Assembly: GCF_000423465.1 (NCBI RefSeq)
Contig: NZ_KE384021.1
Location: forward strand, 104,976 to 154,839
DNA length: 49,864 nt
Source of the DNA: Propionicicella superfundia DSM 22317
GTDB taxonomy: Bacteria > Actinomycetota > Actinomycetes > Propionibacteriales > Propionibacteriaceae
Direction of reading: 5' to 3'
Shown one piece after another: positions 1-8,565 of this stretch (position 1 is the stretch's first letter; each line of letters starts with the position of its first letter). The notes beneath the pieces were generated by a model. That model was not told the DNA's origin and ran no database searches. It saw only the letters and a list, made by a program, of their open reading frames with translations. Made by a program: the position numbers and the translations under genes.

Positions 1-165
1 GTGGGCCGAGGTCCTTTCGACAAGCTCAAGGACCGTCGCTCGGTGGTTGCTCAAGGATGGCCATCCGGGTGGTTGAGCTTGTCGAAACCACCGTGGGCCG
101 AGGTCTTTTCGGCGAGCTCAAGGACCGTGACGTAGGCCGAGATCCTTTCGGCAAGCTCAAGGACC
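1..165. repeat. Cluster of four imperfect palindromic intergenic repeats
   Basis: Four copies of a 25-bp imperfect palindrome lie at 10-34, 68-92, 102-126 and 141-165. Each has arms of the type GGTCCTT and AAGGACC around a GTCGAAA/GAGCTTG-type core. Copy 2 carries GGTGG/CCACC arms and is in the opposite orientation. The cluster sits just downstream of the minus-strand DUF2993 gene, so it could end that transcript. The same family recurs at 49698-49864. No coding sequence is supported here. Confidence 0.8.
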
Positions 166-174
166 GTCGCTCGG

Positions 175-861
175 TCAGGACGCGGGGAGTTGCACGTTGT
201 CGGCTGTGGCCGTGAAACCCACGCCGTCGTCGCCGGCCTGCACGGACGTCACGGTGAACTGATCGTGGGCGACGGAGACCGGCTCGACGAACATGTTGAG
301 GATCTGTTGGGACAGCGCACCGGGGACCGTGACGCCGGCGAAGCCGATCGTGGTGTCGGAGAGGGTGACCGAGGCCGCCTCCGCATCCAGGGAGGGCGTT
401 CCGGTGACCGTGGCCTCGACTCCGCTGACCTCGACGGCGATCGAGATCCTTCCGCCGCCGGCCGACGTGATCGTCCGGCCGGAAACCTCGGACAACGACG
501 CGTACGTCACGACGCCGGAGCCCTCGGCATGGCCCACGACGAACCCGTCGCCCTGCGGAGTGATATCGGACGCGGTCGCCTCGACACCGGTCACGGTGAG
601 ACTCCCGGTCGATCCGGGCGTCAGCGCGAGCGAGTCGATCGCGATGCTCGCGCTCGGGAACGACCGGGTGGCGGCGTGCACGAGGAACGGCCAGCCTCCC
701 AGGGACACCCGTGGCTCGTTGGACAGCCCCAGTTCGGTCTGCGCCTGGCGGGCGAACGCCTGCTCGCCGAGGCGGCGGGCAACGAGGTCGGCGCCCGCCA
801 ATCCTCCCCCGAGCAGGACGACGACGATCGTGCCGATGAGGAGCCCCCGAGCCTTCTTCAC
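175..861 (-). CDS. DUF2993 (LmeA-like) secreted or membrane-anchored lipid-binding protein
   Basis: This 228-residue protein opens with KKAR followed by one hydrophobic segment (about residues 6-26), which reads as an uncleaved signal anchor or signal peptide. The remainder is a Ser/Thr/Gly/Val-rich beta-type domain typical of DUF2993, with the sequence SLGGWPFL near its start. In mycobacteria the related LmeA binds phospholipids and acts in mannan maturation; that role is family knowledge and is not shown here. I chose the GTG at 861 because it directly precedes the signal sequence and lies 6 nt after a TACACT box. A longer reading would add 53 low-complexity residues with no recognisable feature. 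The gene is divergent from the bS22 operon. Confidence 0.75.
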   Translation of the reverse strand: MKKARGLLIGTIVVVLLGGGLAGADLVARRLGEQAFARQAQTELGLSNEPRVSLGGWPFLVHAATRSFPSASIAIDSLALTPGSTGSLTVTGVEATASDITPQGDGFVVGHAEGSGVVTYASLSEVSGRTITSAGGGRISIAVEVSGVEATVTGTPSLDAEAASVTLSDTTIGFAGVTVPGALSQQILNMFVEPVSVAHDQFTVTSVQAGDDGVGFTATADNVQLPAS

Positions 862-867
862 CCCACC

Positions 868-873
868 AGTGTA
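868..873 (-). promoter_or_regulatory. -10 box of a probable leaderless promoter for the DUF2993 gene
   Basis: TACACT on the minus strand ends 6 nt before the GTG start at 861. That spacing puts transcription start at or next to the start codon, and there is no clear Shine-Dalgarno sequence. Confidence 0.45.
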
Positions 874-936
874 GGAAGGCGGAGGTGCGAGGCCTGTCCC
901 TGCGTCCCACGAGGGCACCGTCCGAGCCGACGGGGA

Positions 937-967
937 TTGGCCGGGCGCGGGTACGAGCCGGTAAGAT
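937..967 (+). promoter_or_regulatory. Possible promoter of the bS22 gene
   Basis: A TTGGCC at 937-942 and a TAAGAT at 962-967 are separated by 19 nt and lie about 55 nt upstream of the bS22 start. The -10 match is good, but the -35 match and spacing are weak. Confidence 0.35.
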
Positions 968-1022
968 CTGTTTCTTGGCGGATCACTCCGCCTTCCAATC
1001 GACACCTCGCGGAGGATCAACA

Positions 1023-1124
1023 GTGGGTTCGGTCATCAAGAAGCGCCGGAAGCGGATGGCGAAGAAGAAGCATCGCAAGCTGCTGAAGCGCACCCGAATT
1101 CAGCGTCGCCGCGCCGGTAAGTAG
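1023..1124 (+). CDS. Small ribosomal subunit protein bS22 (AURKAIP1/COX24 domain)
   Basis: This 33-residue, extremely basic peptide has a [14 protein letters not shown] core and an RRRAGK tail. It matches the actinobacterial 30S protein bS22, which binds near the decoding and inter-subunit region of the ribosome. The GTG start at 1023 is fixed by a perfect GGAGG at 1011-1015, 7 nt upstream. The alternative upstream reading only adds non-homologous sequence. The following CxxC protein starts 9 nt downstream, so the two genes are probably co-transcribed. Its small size makes it easy for gene finders to miss. Confidence 0.93.
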
Positions 1125-1133
1125 TCCACGCCG

Positions 1134-1379
1134 GTGGCGGCCGGTCCTCGCGTCGTTCTCTACGTGCGCGCGGGTTGCCATCTGTGTGCCGACGCCGAGG
1201 ACGTGTGCGCGCGGGTATGCGCCGCGGCCGGCGTCGAGTACCTCCTGGTCGACGTCGACTCCGACCCGCACCTGCGCGCGCTGCACTCCGACCACGTCCC
1301 CGTCGCCGTCGTCGACGGCGACGTCCTTTCACGCTGGTTCCTCGATCCGGACGCCCTCACCGCCGCGCTCGCGCGCTGA
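1134..1379 (+). CDS. Glutaredoxin-like small thioredoxin-fold protein (DUF836 type)
   Basis: This 81-residue protein has a thioredoxin-fold start (VVLYVRAGCHLC) with a CHLC motif at about residues 15-18, then a short alpha/beta fold and a cis-Pro candidate in HVPVAVV. It is the usual size for the DUF836/glutaredoxin-like family of small cytosolic dithiol proteins. It probably acts as a disulfide reductase, but its partner is unknown. It starts at GTG 1134, 9 nt after bS22 ends. The downstream tlpA-like, ccdA, resB and ccsB genes give it a thiol-redox neighbourhood. Confidence 0.85.
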   Translation: MAAGPRVVLYVRAGCHLCADAEDVCARVCAAAGVEYLLVDVDSDPHLRALHSDHVPVAVVDGDVLSRWFLDPDALTAALAR

Positions 1380-1460
1380 GCCCAGCACCCCGGATCCCCG
1401 CCCGCCGTCGCGTCGCCGGTGTCGGGCCGATGGGGGGTTCGCCGGCACATCCGCTCCCGT

Positions 1461-1466
1461 TACAGT
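1461..1466 (+). promoter_or_regulatory. -10 box of a probable leaderless promoter for the histidine phosphatase gene
   Basis: TACAGT at 1461-1466 is followed by 6 nt and then the ATG at 1473. There is no Shine-Dalgarno sequence between them. Confidence 0.5.
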
Positions 1467-1472
1467 TGGCGC

Positions 1473-2099
1473 ATGTCCCTGACCCGCGTCCATCTGGCCC
1501 GTCATGGCGAGGTCCACAATCCCGGCGGCATCCTCTACGGACGCCTCCCGGGCTTCGGCCTGTCGGAGCAGGGGACGCTGATGGCCGAGCGGCTCGGGGA
1601 GTACTTCGCCGACGTCCCCCTGCGGTCCCTCACCTGCTCGCCGCTGCAGCGCACGCAGGAGACGATCGCGCCGGTCGCCGCACGCCACCCCGACCTCGGC
1701 GTCACCCACGACGAACGCGTGATCGAGACGTCCAACGTCTTCCAGGGCACGGTGGTCCGCCGGGAACTCACGCATCCGACAAGTTGGCGCCACCTGCTGC
1801 GCCCGTGGCGGCCCTCCTGGGGTGAGGCGTACACGTCCATCGCCGCGCGGATGCGGGACGCGATCGCCGACGTCGCCACGGCACACGAGGGCGAGGAGTC
1901 CCTCATCGTGTCCCACCAGTTGCCGATCTGGATCGCGCGCCTCGACGCCGAGGGACGTCCGTTCGTCCACGATCCCCGTCATCGCGAATGCAGCCTCGCC
2001 TCCGTGACGACCTTCGTCCTCGACGGGCCCCGGATCGTGCGGGTGGAGTACGCCGAACCCGCGCGTGACCTGCTGCGCGCCGGAGTGCCGCACGCATGA
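1473..2099 (+). CDS. Histidine phosphatase family (phosphoglycerate mutase-like) protein
   Basis: This 208-residue protein carries the phosphoacceptor RHGE motif at residues 10-13 and a second conserved His in LIVSHQLP (H148). Both are diagnostic of the two-histidine phosphatase superfamily. The substrate is unknown; the protein is too short and divergent to be called glycolytic Pgm. In several actinobacteria a homologue sits directly upstream of the cytochrome c maturation genes, as here. The ATG at 1473 is chosen because it places the RHG motif correctly and lies 6 nt behind a -10 box. Its stop overlaps the start of the next gene (ATGA), so it heads a translationally coupled operon. Confidence 0.9.
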   Translation: MSLTRVHLARHGEVHNPGGILYGRLPGFGLSEQGTLMAERLGEYFADVPLRSLTCSPLQRTQETIAPVAARHPDLGVTHDERVIETSNVFQGTVVRRELTHPTSWRHLLRPWRPSWGEAYTSIAARMRDAIADVATAHEGEESLIVSHQLPIWIARLDAEGRPFVHDPRHRECSLASVTTFVLDGPRIVRVEYAEPARDLLRAGVPHA

Positions 2100-2671
2100 C
2101 GCCGCCGCCCGTCACTCGTCTGCGGCGCGCGGTGGCCGCGGTGGCCGCCGCCGTGCTGCTGGCCGGCTGCGGCAGCACACCGACGGCCGAGGGCGGGTAC
2201 GTCTCCGGGGACGGCTCGCTGACCCGCATCGCGGTGTCCCAACGCCAGGCGGCCCCGATCCTGACGGGCATCGACCTGGACGGGAAGCCGCTCGACTCCT
2301 CCGCGTTCACCGGCAAGGTCATCGTGTACAACGTGTGGGGCTCGTGGTGCGCGCCCTGCCGCAAGGAGGCGCCCGCCCTCGCGGCCGCGGCGGAGCGGAC
2401 GGCCGGCACGGCGCAGTTTCTCGGCATCAACACCCGCGACCTGGATCGCGGGCCGGCGCAGGCGTTCGTCCGCGCCCAGGGGATCGGGTTCCCCAGCTTC
2501 TACGATCCGCAGGGCGAACTGCTGCTGAACTTCGGCTCGCAGGTGTCCCCGAGCGCCATCCCGACGACGATCGTCGTCGATGCCGAAGGACGGCTCGCGG
2601 CGCGCGTCCTGGGGGAGGTGACCGAGACCACGATCGTGGGTCTCGTGACCGAGATCGCCGAGGGCGCGTAG
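2096..2671 (+). CDS. TlpA/ResA-like thiol-disulfide lipoprotein
   Basis: This 191-residue protein has a signal peptide ending in the lipobox L-A-G-C (Cys25), so it is predicted to be anchored outside the membrane. It then has a thioredoxin domain with WCAPC at 84-88 and a cis-Pro loop SAIPTT. Proteins of this type take electrons from CcdA and keep the haem-binding cysteines of apocytochrome c reduced. The gene overlaps the upstream phosphatase by 4 nt and shares one base with the downstream ccdA-like gene, so the order matches a system II cytochrome c maturation operon (phosphatase, TlpA, CcdA, ResB, CcsB). Confidence 0.93.
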   Translation: MTPPPVTRLRRAVAAVAAAVLLAGCGSTPTAEGGYVSGDGSLTRIAVSQRQAAPILTGIDLDGKPLDSSAFTGKVIVYNVWGSWCAPCRKEAPALAAAAERTAGTAQFLGINTRDLDRGPAQAFVRAQGIGFPSFYDPQGELLLNFGSQVSPSAIPTTIVVDAEGRLAARVLGEVTETTIVGLVTEIAEGA

Positions 2672-3444
2672 TGGTCCCCCTGGACCTCGCCGAGTGGGTG
2701 CGGCAGGCGATGGGCGGGTCGATGCTCGTCGCGGTCCCGGTGGCTGTGCTGGCGGGGCTCGTGTCGTTCGCGTCGCCGTGCGTCGTCCCCCTCCTGCCCG
2801 GGTACCTGTCGTTCGCGACGGGCCTGGGCGCCTCCCAGGTGACGGCGGAGCGGCTGGCCCCCGGAGCGCGGCTGCGGATGCTGGCGGGCGCGTCGCTGTT
2901 CGTCGCGGGGTTCACGCTCGTGTTCCTGACGACCGGGGTTCTCGTGGGGGCCACCGGCCAGCTCCTCCTGCGTCACCAGCGCCTCATCAGCATCGTCGTC
3001 GGGACGGTGACGATCGTCCTCGGTCTCGTGTTCGCCGGGCTGCTGCGGTTCGGGCAGCGGACCGTACGCCTCTCCGTGGCGCCCCGCGCCGGCCTCGTCA
3101 CGGCACCTCTGCTGGGGATCGTGTTCGGCCTCGGGTGGACGCCGTGCATCGGGCCGGCGCTGTCGGTCGTCCTCAGCCTCGCGCTCACCGAGGGCTCCGC
3201 CGTGCGCGGAGGGGTGCTCGCCCTGTTCTACTCCTTCGGGCTCGGGCTGCCGTTCGTGCTGGCCGCCCTCGCGTTCGCGCAGGTCGCGGGCCGCCTGGAC
3301 TGGGTCCGGAGGCATGCGCGCGGCCTGCAGGTCGCAGCCGGGCTGGCGATGTCCCTGGTCGGGGTCCTCCTGGTCACCGGGGTGTGGGACGCGTGGATGG
3401 CGGCCCTGCGGCAATGGGTGTCGGGGATCGGGACGATCATCTGA
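2671..3444 (+). CDS. ccdA: CcdA-type cytochrome c biogenesis membrane protein
   Basis: This 257-residue polytopic protein has about six membrane segments. It carries two characteristic cysteine-containing segments, SFASPCVVPLLPGYLSF near the N terminus and GWTPCIGPALS in the middle. These cysteines pass reducing equivalents from cytosolic thioredoxin across the membrane to the exported TlpA-like protein. The GTG start at 2671 uses the last base of the upstream TAG stop, and the stop overlaps the resB ATG. Both junctions indicate translational coupling. Confidence 0.93.
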   Translation: MVPLDLAEWVRQAMGGSMLVAVPVAVLAGLVSFASPCVVPLLPGYLSFATGLGASQVTAERLAPGARLRMLAGASLFVAGFTLVFLTTGVLVGATGQLLLRHQRLISIVVGTVTIVLGLVFAGLLRFGQRTVRLSVAPRAGLVTAPLLGIVFGLGWTPCIGPALSVVLSLALTEGSAVRGGVLALFYSFGLGLPFVLAALAFAQVAGRLDWVRRHARGLQVAAGLAMSLVGVLLVTGVWDAWMAALRQWVSGIGTII

Positions 3445-5075
3445 TGCGCGACCGGGACGAGGGACGCACGGCATCGACCGCCGCACCGGGCGGGGGTCGG
3501 AAGCGGCTCGGCGTGCTGGAGGCGTTGCGGATCGCCTGGGCCCAGCTCACGTCCATGCGGACCGCGCTGCTGCTGCTCTTCCTGCTCGCCCTCGCCGCGA
3601 TTCCCGGCTCACTCGTCCCGCAGCGTCCCACGGCTCCGCTGAAGGTCCGTGACTTCGCCGCCCAGAACCCCGAGCTGGCCGTCTGGTACGACCGCCTCGG
3701 GCTTTTCGACGTGTACGGGTCGCCCTGGTTCGCGGCCGTCTACCTCCTGCTGTTCGTGTCGTTGATCGGGTGCATCGTCCCGCGCATCGCCGTGTACGCC
3801 AAGGCGGTCCGGGCCCGCCCGCCCGCGACGCCGCGGCGTCTCGACCGCCTGCCCGAGTGGGTTCGCGGGCCGCTCGCGGGAAGGAGGCCGTCGGAGGTGC
3901 TCGACGCTGCCGAGGAGCACCTGCGCCGCCGCAGATGGCGGGTCCGGCGCGACGACGACTCCGTCTCGGCCGAGCGCGGGTACGTGCGCGAGGCGGGCAA
4001 CCTCGTGTTCCACCTGAGTCTCGTCGTCGTGCTGGTCGGCCTCGCCTGGACGAGCCTGTTCGGGTTCCGTGGTACCGCGGTCGTGGTCGTCGGGAGCGGG
4101 TTCACCAACACGCTGACGCAGTACGACGAGCTCACGGCCGGCGGAGCGTTCGATCCGGCCGACCTGGAGCCGTTCACCCTTTCCCTGGACGACTTCGCTG
4201 TCGAGTTCGAGACCGGGTCCGTGCAGCGCGGCGCGGCGCGCAGCTTCGACGCCACCGTGACGGTGAGGACGTCCGCCGGCGAGACGCAGCAGCACCTGAC
4301 GGTCAACGAGCCGCTGGAGATCGGGGGCACCGAGGTGCACCTGCTCGGCCACGGGTATGCCCCGATCGTCACGGTCCGCGACGCGAACGGGGATGTCGCC
4401 TATTCCGGTCCGGTCGTGTTCCTGCCCCAGGACGGCAACTTCACCTCGTCCGGCGTCATCAAGGTGCCGGACGCGCGGCCGTATCGCATGGCGTTCGAGG
4501 GGCTGTTCCTTCCGACAGGCACGGTGGACACGGCGGGGCCGCGCTCGCTGTTCCCCGACGCGCTGGTGCCCGAACTGGTGCTCAATGCCTGGTACGGCGA
4601 GCCGGTCGCGGCGAGCGGTGCGCCCGAGAACGTGTACACGCTCGACACGACCGGGCTCACGCAGTACACGGTGGACGGTGCGCCGGTCGCGATGCGGCTG
4701 AGCCCCGGCGACACCTACGACCTTCCGGGGCCGGGCGGGTCCATCACGTTCGAGGGGTACAAGCGCTGGGCGAAGATCCAGGTGTCCCGGACGCCGGGGA
4801 CGTGGGTCACGCTGGGTGCGGTGGCGCTCGCGGTGACGGGCTTGTCGGTGTCGCTGTTCGTGCGACCGCGCCGGCTGTGGCTGCGCGTCGCGGGCGGGAC
4901 GGTGGTCGCGGCCGGGCTGGACAAGGCCGACGGCCGCACGGGGCTCGACGAGGATGTGGCGGAGCTTCTCGCGGCGGCCGGCGTCGACGCCGACGACGGG
5001 CCCGATCCCCCTCCGGACGACGGACCCGATCCTCCCCCGGACGACGGACCCGATCCTCCCCCACGAGAGACCTGA
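3444..5075 (+). CDS. resB: ResB-like cytochrome c biogenesis protein
   Basis: This 543-residue protein has an N-terminal cytosolic stretch, three membrane helices in the first third (two near residues 30-60 and 90-115, a third near 190-215), a large extracytoplasmic beta domain and a last membrane helix near 455-475. That is the layout of ResB/Ccs1. With CcsB it forms the system II haem export and cytochrome c synthetase complex. The ATG overlaps the ccdA stop (TGATG). The C terminus is unusual: residues 517-540 are three exact copies of DDGPDPPP, an acidic proline-rich tail outside the conserved domain. Confidence 0.93.
   Translation: MRDRDEGRTASTAAPGGGRKRLGVLEALRIAWAQLTSMRTALLLLFLLALAAIPGSLVPQRPTAPLKVRDFAAQNPELAVWYDRLGLFDVYGSPWFAAVYLLLFVSLIGCIVPRIAVYAKAVRARPPATPRRLDRLPEWVRGPLAGRRPSEVLDAAEEHLRRRRWRVRRDDDSVSAERGYVREAGNLVFHLSLVVVLVGLAWTSLFGFRGTAVVVVGSGFTNTLTQYDELTAGGAFDPADLEPFTLSLDDFAVEFETGSVQRGAARSFDATVTVRTSAGETQQHLTVNEPLEIGGTEVHLLGHGYAPIVTVRDANGDVAYSGPVVFLPQDGNFTSSGVIKVPDARPYRMAFEGLFLPTGTVDTAGPRSLFPDALVPELVLNAWYGEPVAASGAPENVYTLDTTGLTQYTVDGAPVAMRLSPGDTYDLPGPGGSITFEGYKRWAKIQVSRTPGTWVTLGAVALAVTGLSVSLFVRPRRLWLRVAGGTVVAAGLDKADGRTGLDEDVAELLAAAGVDADDGPDPPPDDGPDPPPDDGPDPPPRET
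4992..5063 (+). repeat. Three tandem 24-bp units inside resB
   Basis: Units at 4992-5015, 5016-5039 and 5040-5063 differ at only a few positions and encode DDGPDPPP three times at the very C terminus of ResB. The repeat number is likely to vary by slippage without affecting the conserved domain. Confidence 0.85.
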
Positions 5076-5225
5076 CCCGCTCGCGGCGCCGCGGACAGGC
5101 GCGCGGCGCGGCCGGTCGCGAGACGGAGGAATCCGGGTGGGACACCCCTGGAGCCGCGGGGGACCCGCCTGCTAGCGTGCCGCACACGGCGACCGGATTG
5201 CAGGCGGTGACACAGGAGGACGAGG

Positions 5226-6209
5226 ATGAGCGAGTACTCCCAGTTGGCGATGGTGGCCTCTGCCGTCGTGTACCTGCTGGCCTTCATGGCGTATGCGGCG
5301 GAGTGGGCGGCGGCCCGTGCGCTGCCGAGTCAGCGGGTGGTCGCCGACCGTCGCCGCTCGCGGGTGCGTGCGGCGGTGCCCGCCGGAGCCGCTCCTGCCG
5401 CGGACGTCGACGGGCCCGACACCGGGACGCCGGCCTCGGAGGATCTCACTGCGGCGAGGATTCGCGTGGACATGTTCGGGCGGATCGGGATCGGCCTCAC
5501 GATGGTCGCGTTCGTCAGCCACCTGGCCGGTGTCGTCCTGCGGGGCCTGGCCGCTCAGCGGCTGCCGTGGGGCAACATGTACGAGTTCGTGACGTCGGCG
5601 ATGCTCGCGGTCGTCGGCGCATACCTCGTGCTCGTCCTGTGGCGGGGCATCCGCTGGCTCGGCCTCGTCGTCACGCTTCTCGCCGCGATCGCGCAGGGCT
5701 TCGCCGTGACCGTCCTCTTCGTCGAGGTGGCTCCGCTCGTGCCGGCGCTGCATTCGGTCTGGTTCGTCATCCACATCGTCGCCGCGGTCATCGCGGCCGG
5801 GGCGTTCAACCTCGGCGGACTGGCGTCCATCCTCTACCTCGTCCGGGACAGGGCCGAGCGCAAGGGCGAGCTCAGGGGGTACCTGGCGAAGCTGCCGTCG
5901 GCCGCCGCGATCGACACCTTCGCCTACCGGATGCACGCGTTCGCGGTTCCGGTGTGGACGTTCACGATCGCCGCCGGGTCGATCTGGGCGCAGTATGCCT
6001 GGGGCCGTTTCTGGGGCTGGGATCCGAAGGAGACCTGGTCCCTCATCACCTGGGTCGTGTACGCCGGGTATCTGCATGCGCGGCTGACGGCGGGCTGGAA
6101 GGGGGCCCGCGCGGCCTGGATCGCGATCGTCGGCCTGGCGACGTTCTGGTTCAACTTCGTGGGCATCAACCTGCTGGTCAGCGGGCTCCACTCGTACGCG
6201 GGGGTGTGA
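5226..6209 (+). CDS. ccsB: Cytochrome c biogenesis protein CcsB (CcsA/ResC family)
   Basis: This 327-residue integral membrane protein has about eight helices and the tryptophan-rich haem-handling signature WGWDPKETW at 263-271, which defines the CcsA/ResC/CcmC family. It works with ResB to deliver and attach haem to apocytochrome c outside the membrane. The start is set by AGGAGG at 5214-5219, 6 nt before the ATG. It is separated from resB by 150 bp that contain a possible -10 box (TAGCGT, 5173-5178), so it may have its own promoter besides readthrough. It ends before the first compound palindromic element. Confidence 0.95.
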   Translation: MSEYSQLAMVASAVVYLLAFMAYAAEWAAARALPSQRVVADRRRSRVRAAVPAGAAPAADVDGPDTGTPASEDLTAARIRVDMFGRIGIGLTMVAFVSHLAGVVLRGLAAQRLPWGNMYEFVTSAMLAVVGAYLVLVLWRGIRWLGLVVTLLAAIAQGFAVTVLFVEVAPLVPALHSVWFVIHIVAAVIAAGAFNLGGLASILYLVRDRAERKGELRGYLAKLPSAAAIDTFAYRMHAFAVPVWTFTIAAGSIWAQYAWGRFWGWDPKETWSLITWVVYAGYLHARLTAGWKGARAAWIAIVGLATFWFNFVGINLLVSGLHSYAGV

Positions 6210-6249
6210 GCGGTCCGGTCGGTTCGGCGTGAGGGACGGGGTCGCCCAG

Positions 6250-6317
6250 GCGTAGCTACGCGAAGGCCGCGATGCTACCGGGCGCCCGGTAGCATCCCGG
6301 CCGGAGCGTAGCTACGC
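6250..6317. repeat. Compound palindromic element, copy 1 (convergent-gene terminator candidate)
   Basis: The element has a 12-bp palindrome GCGTAGCTACGC at 6250-6261, a perfect 26-bp palindrome at 6271-6296 (half-site GATGCTACCGGGC), and a second GCGTAGCTACGC at 6306-6317. It lies between the convergent ends of ccsB and the SDR gene. A related copy is at 9761-9846, again between convergent genes. A bidirectional terminator or a dispersed intergenic repeat are both possible. Confidence 0.8.
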
Positions 6318-6357
6318 GGCACCACCGCACCCGGACCGCGACCGTGCGATGTGCGCC

Positions 6358-7131
6358 TCACGACGAGCGGGACGGCCGCACGGCGAAGCGGGCGGCCGCG
6401 GTCTGGAGCTTCGCCGGTGCGTGGCGCGCGACGAACGCCGTCACCGAGTTGAGCGTCCCGTCGATCGCCAGCGGACGGTCGGCGTCGAGCGCGGCGAGCG
6501 CGGTGGCGACGACCTGGTCGGGGCTGCGGCGCGACGTCAGCACCGACTCGTCGCCGCCCGCGGTGAAGAAGCCGGTCTGCGTCGGTCCGGGACACACCCC
6601 GAGCACGCGCACGCCGGTGTCCTTGACCTCGCTCCACAGGGCGGTGGTGAACGACGCCACGTACGCCTTCGTCGCGGCGTACACGGCCATCGTCGGGATC
6701 GGCTGGAATGCGGCGGTGCTGGCGATGTTCACGATGACGCCGTGGCCGCGTTCCAGCATCCCCGGCAGGTACGTGCGTGTGAGGGCGGTCAACGCCCCGC
6801 AGTTGAGCATGATCTGGGCCGTCAGCCGGGCGGGATCGGTGTCGGCGACGTCGCCGAAGCTCGCGAATCCGGCGTTGTTGACGAGGATGTCGGTCGTCGG
6901 CACCTGGTCGGCCAGCAGCCTCCAGGACTCGGGTTCTGCCAGGTCGAGCGGGACGGCGCGGGCGTCGATCCCGAACCGCGACGACAGCCGGTGGGCGCCT
7001 TGTTCGAGCCGATCCGCGCTCCGGGCGACGAGCACGAGATCGTACCCGCGGGCGGCGAATGCGTCGGCGAAGGTGAGGCCGAGGCCTGACGAGGCCCCGG
7101 TGACGAGTGCCGTCCGGCGGATAGAGTCCAT
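6358..7131 (-). CDS. Short-chain dehydrogenase/reductase (SDR family)
   Basis: This 257-residue classical SDR carries the cofactor motif TGASSGLG at 11-18, NNAG at 85-88, a catalytic Ser138 in NIAST, and the active-site pair Tyr151/Lys155 (YAATK). An Arg in VLVARS after the second strand suggests NADP(H). The substrate cannot be told from sequence. The ATG at 7131 lies 6 nt after a TAAGGT box, so the mRNA is probably leaderless. It is divergent from mycothione reductase across only 44 bp. Confidence 0.9.
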   Translation of the reverse strand: MDSIRRTALVTGASSGLGLTFADAFAARGYDLVLVARSADRLEQGAHRLSSRFGIDARAVPLDLAEPESWRLLADQVPTTDILVNNAGFASFGDVADTDPARLTAQIMLNCGALTALTRTYLPGMLERGHGVIVNIASTAAFQPIPTMAVYAATKAYVASFTTALWSEVKDTGVRVLGVCPGPTQTGFFTAGGDESVLTSRRSPDQVVATALAALDADRPLAIDGTLNSVTAFVARHAPAKLQTAAARFAVRPSRSS

Positions 7132-7137
7132 GTAGAC

Positions 7138-7143
7138 ACCTTA
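7138..7143 (-). promoter_or_regulatory. -10 box of a probable leaderless promoter for the SDR gene
   Basis: TAAGGT read on the minus strand ends 6 nt before the ATG at 7131. It lies inside the 44-bp divergent region shared with the mycothione reductase gene. Confidence 0.45.
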
Positions 7144-7175
7144 GGGTGGTGCACATCGGCCCGGGAGGACGTGGA

Positions 7176-8561
7176 ATGGCGCAGTTCGACCTCATCGTGG
7201 TGGGTTCGGGAACGGGGAACTCGATCATCGACGAGCGGTTCGCCGGCAAGTCGGTGGCGCTCGTCGAAAGGTCCGCGACGTTCGGCGGCACGTGCCTGAA
7301 CGCCGGCTGCATCCCCACAAAGATGTTCGTGTACCCCGCCGATGTGATGGCCACGGCCGCCGGCTCGTCGCGGCTCGGCCTGGACGTCCCCGAGGCGCAT
7401 GCGGACTGGGCGGCGATCCGGGACCGCATCTTCGGCCGCATCGATCCGATCTCGACGGGCGGGCGTGCCTGGCGCGAGTCCAATGAGAACGTGACGCTGT
7501 ACGACGCGGAGGCGCGGTTTCTCGGTCCGCACATGCTGGCGGTCGGCGAGGACGTCATCACCGGCACCGACATCGTCCTGGCCACGGGCTCGTCGGCCCG
7601 CATCCCGGAGCTTCCCGGCATTCACGAGCCGGGGGTCGCCGAGCGCATCCACACGTCCGACTCGATCATGCGGCTGGAGGAGTTCCCGTCGTCGATCATC
7701 ATCCTCGGCGGGGGTTTCATCGCCGCGGAGTTCGCCCACATCTTCGCGGCGTACGGCTCGAAGGTCACGATCCTGTACCGCGGGTCGCGGCTGTTGCGGC
7801 ACGAGGACGACGACATCTCCGAGGCGTTCACCGCCGAACTCGGCAGACGGTGCACGTTGCGCTTCGGGCATCAGTTGCGCGACGTGCAGGTCGGCCATCG
7901 CGGGGTGTCGGTCGGGACGGTCGATGCCCAGGGCATCGAGTACGAGTTCGAGGCCGAGCAGGTGCTGCTGGCCCTGGGCCGGACGCCGAACTCGGCCGAT
8001 CTCGACCCCGCTGCCGGCGGCGTCGACGTGGACGAGGACGGTTTCGTCGTCGTCGACGAGTACCAGCGGACGTCGGCGCCGGGCGTCTGGGCGTTCGGGG
8101 ACGTCTCGTCGCGACCGATGCTGAAGCACGTCGCGAACCTGGAGGGACGGACGGTGGCGCACAACCTGCTGCACCCCGACGACCTGGTCGCCAGCGATCA
8201 CCGGTTCGTGCCGCACGCCGTCTTCTCCGGGCCGTGCGTCGCGTCGGTCGGGCTGACCGAGCGCGAGGCGGCCGAGCAGGGACTGCGGTATTCGACCTTC
8301 ACGCAGCGGTACGCCGATGTCGCGTACGGGTGGGCGATGGAGGACGACGGCCATGTCGTGAAGCTGGTCGCGGACCGCGGAACCGGGATGCTGCTGGGCG
8401 CGCACATCCTCGGGCCCCAGGCCTCCGTGCTCATCCAGCCCCTCATCCAGGCGATGAGCACCGGGCTGGACGCTCGCACGATGGCCCGCGGACAGTACTG
8501 GATCCACCCATCGCTCTCCGAAGTGGTGGAGAACGCGCTTCTCGGCCTGGACGTGGACTAG
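7176..8561 (+). CDS. mtr: Mycothione reductase
   Basis: This 461-residue class I flavoprotein disulfide reductase has an N-terminal FAD-binding start (LIVVGSGTG), the redox-active pair Cys40/Cys45 in GGTCLNAGCIPTK, a central NAD(P)H-binding GGGFIAAEFA, and the C-terminal His motif HPSLSEVVENALL. The length and the GTCLNAGCIPTK form fit mycothione reductase better than dihydrolipoamide dehydrogenase. It regenerates mycothiol from its disulfide. The ATG at 7176 is preceded by GGGAGGA at 7163-7169; a GTG at 7146 has no such site. mshD in the same window supports mycothiol use. Confidence 0.92.
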   Translation: MAQFDLIVVGSGTGNSIIDERFAGKSVALVERSATFGGTCLNAGCIPTKMFVYPADVMATAAGSSRLGLDVPEAHADWAAIRDRIFGRIDPISTGGRAWRESNENVTLYDAEARFLGPHMLAVGEDVITGTDIVLATGSSARIPELPGIHEPGVAERIHTSDSIMRLEEFPSSIIILGGGFIAAEFAHIFAAYGSKVTILYRGSRLLRHEDDDISEAFTAELGRRCTLRFGHQLRDVQVGHRGVSVGTVDAQGIEYEFEAEQVLLALGRTPNSADLDPAAGGVDVDEDGFVVVDEYQRTSAPGVWAFGDVSSRPMLKHVANLEGRTVAHNLLHPDDLVASDHRFVPHAVFSGPCVASVGLTEREAAEQGLRYSTFTQRYADVAYGWAMEDDGHVVKLVADRGTGMLLGAHILGPQASVLIQPLIQAMSTGLDARTMARGQYWIHPSLSEVVENALLGLDVD

Positions 8562-8565
8562 GGAC

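Noticed and set aside
190-1086. Long plus-strand open frames antisense to DUF2993
   Set aside because: They have no recognisable domain; the minus strand encodes a coherent secreted beta protein.
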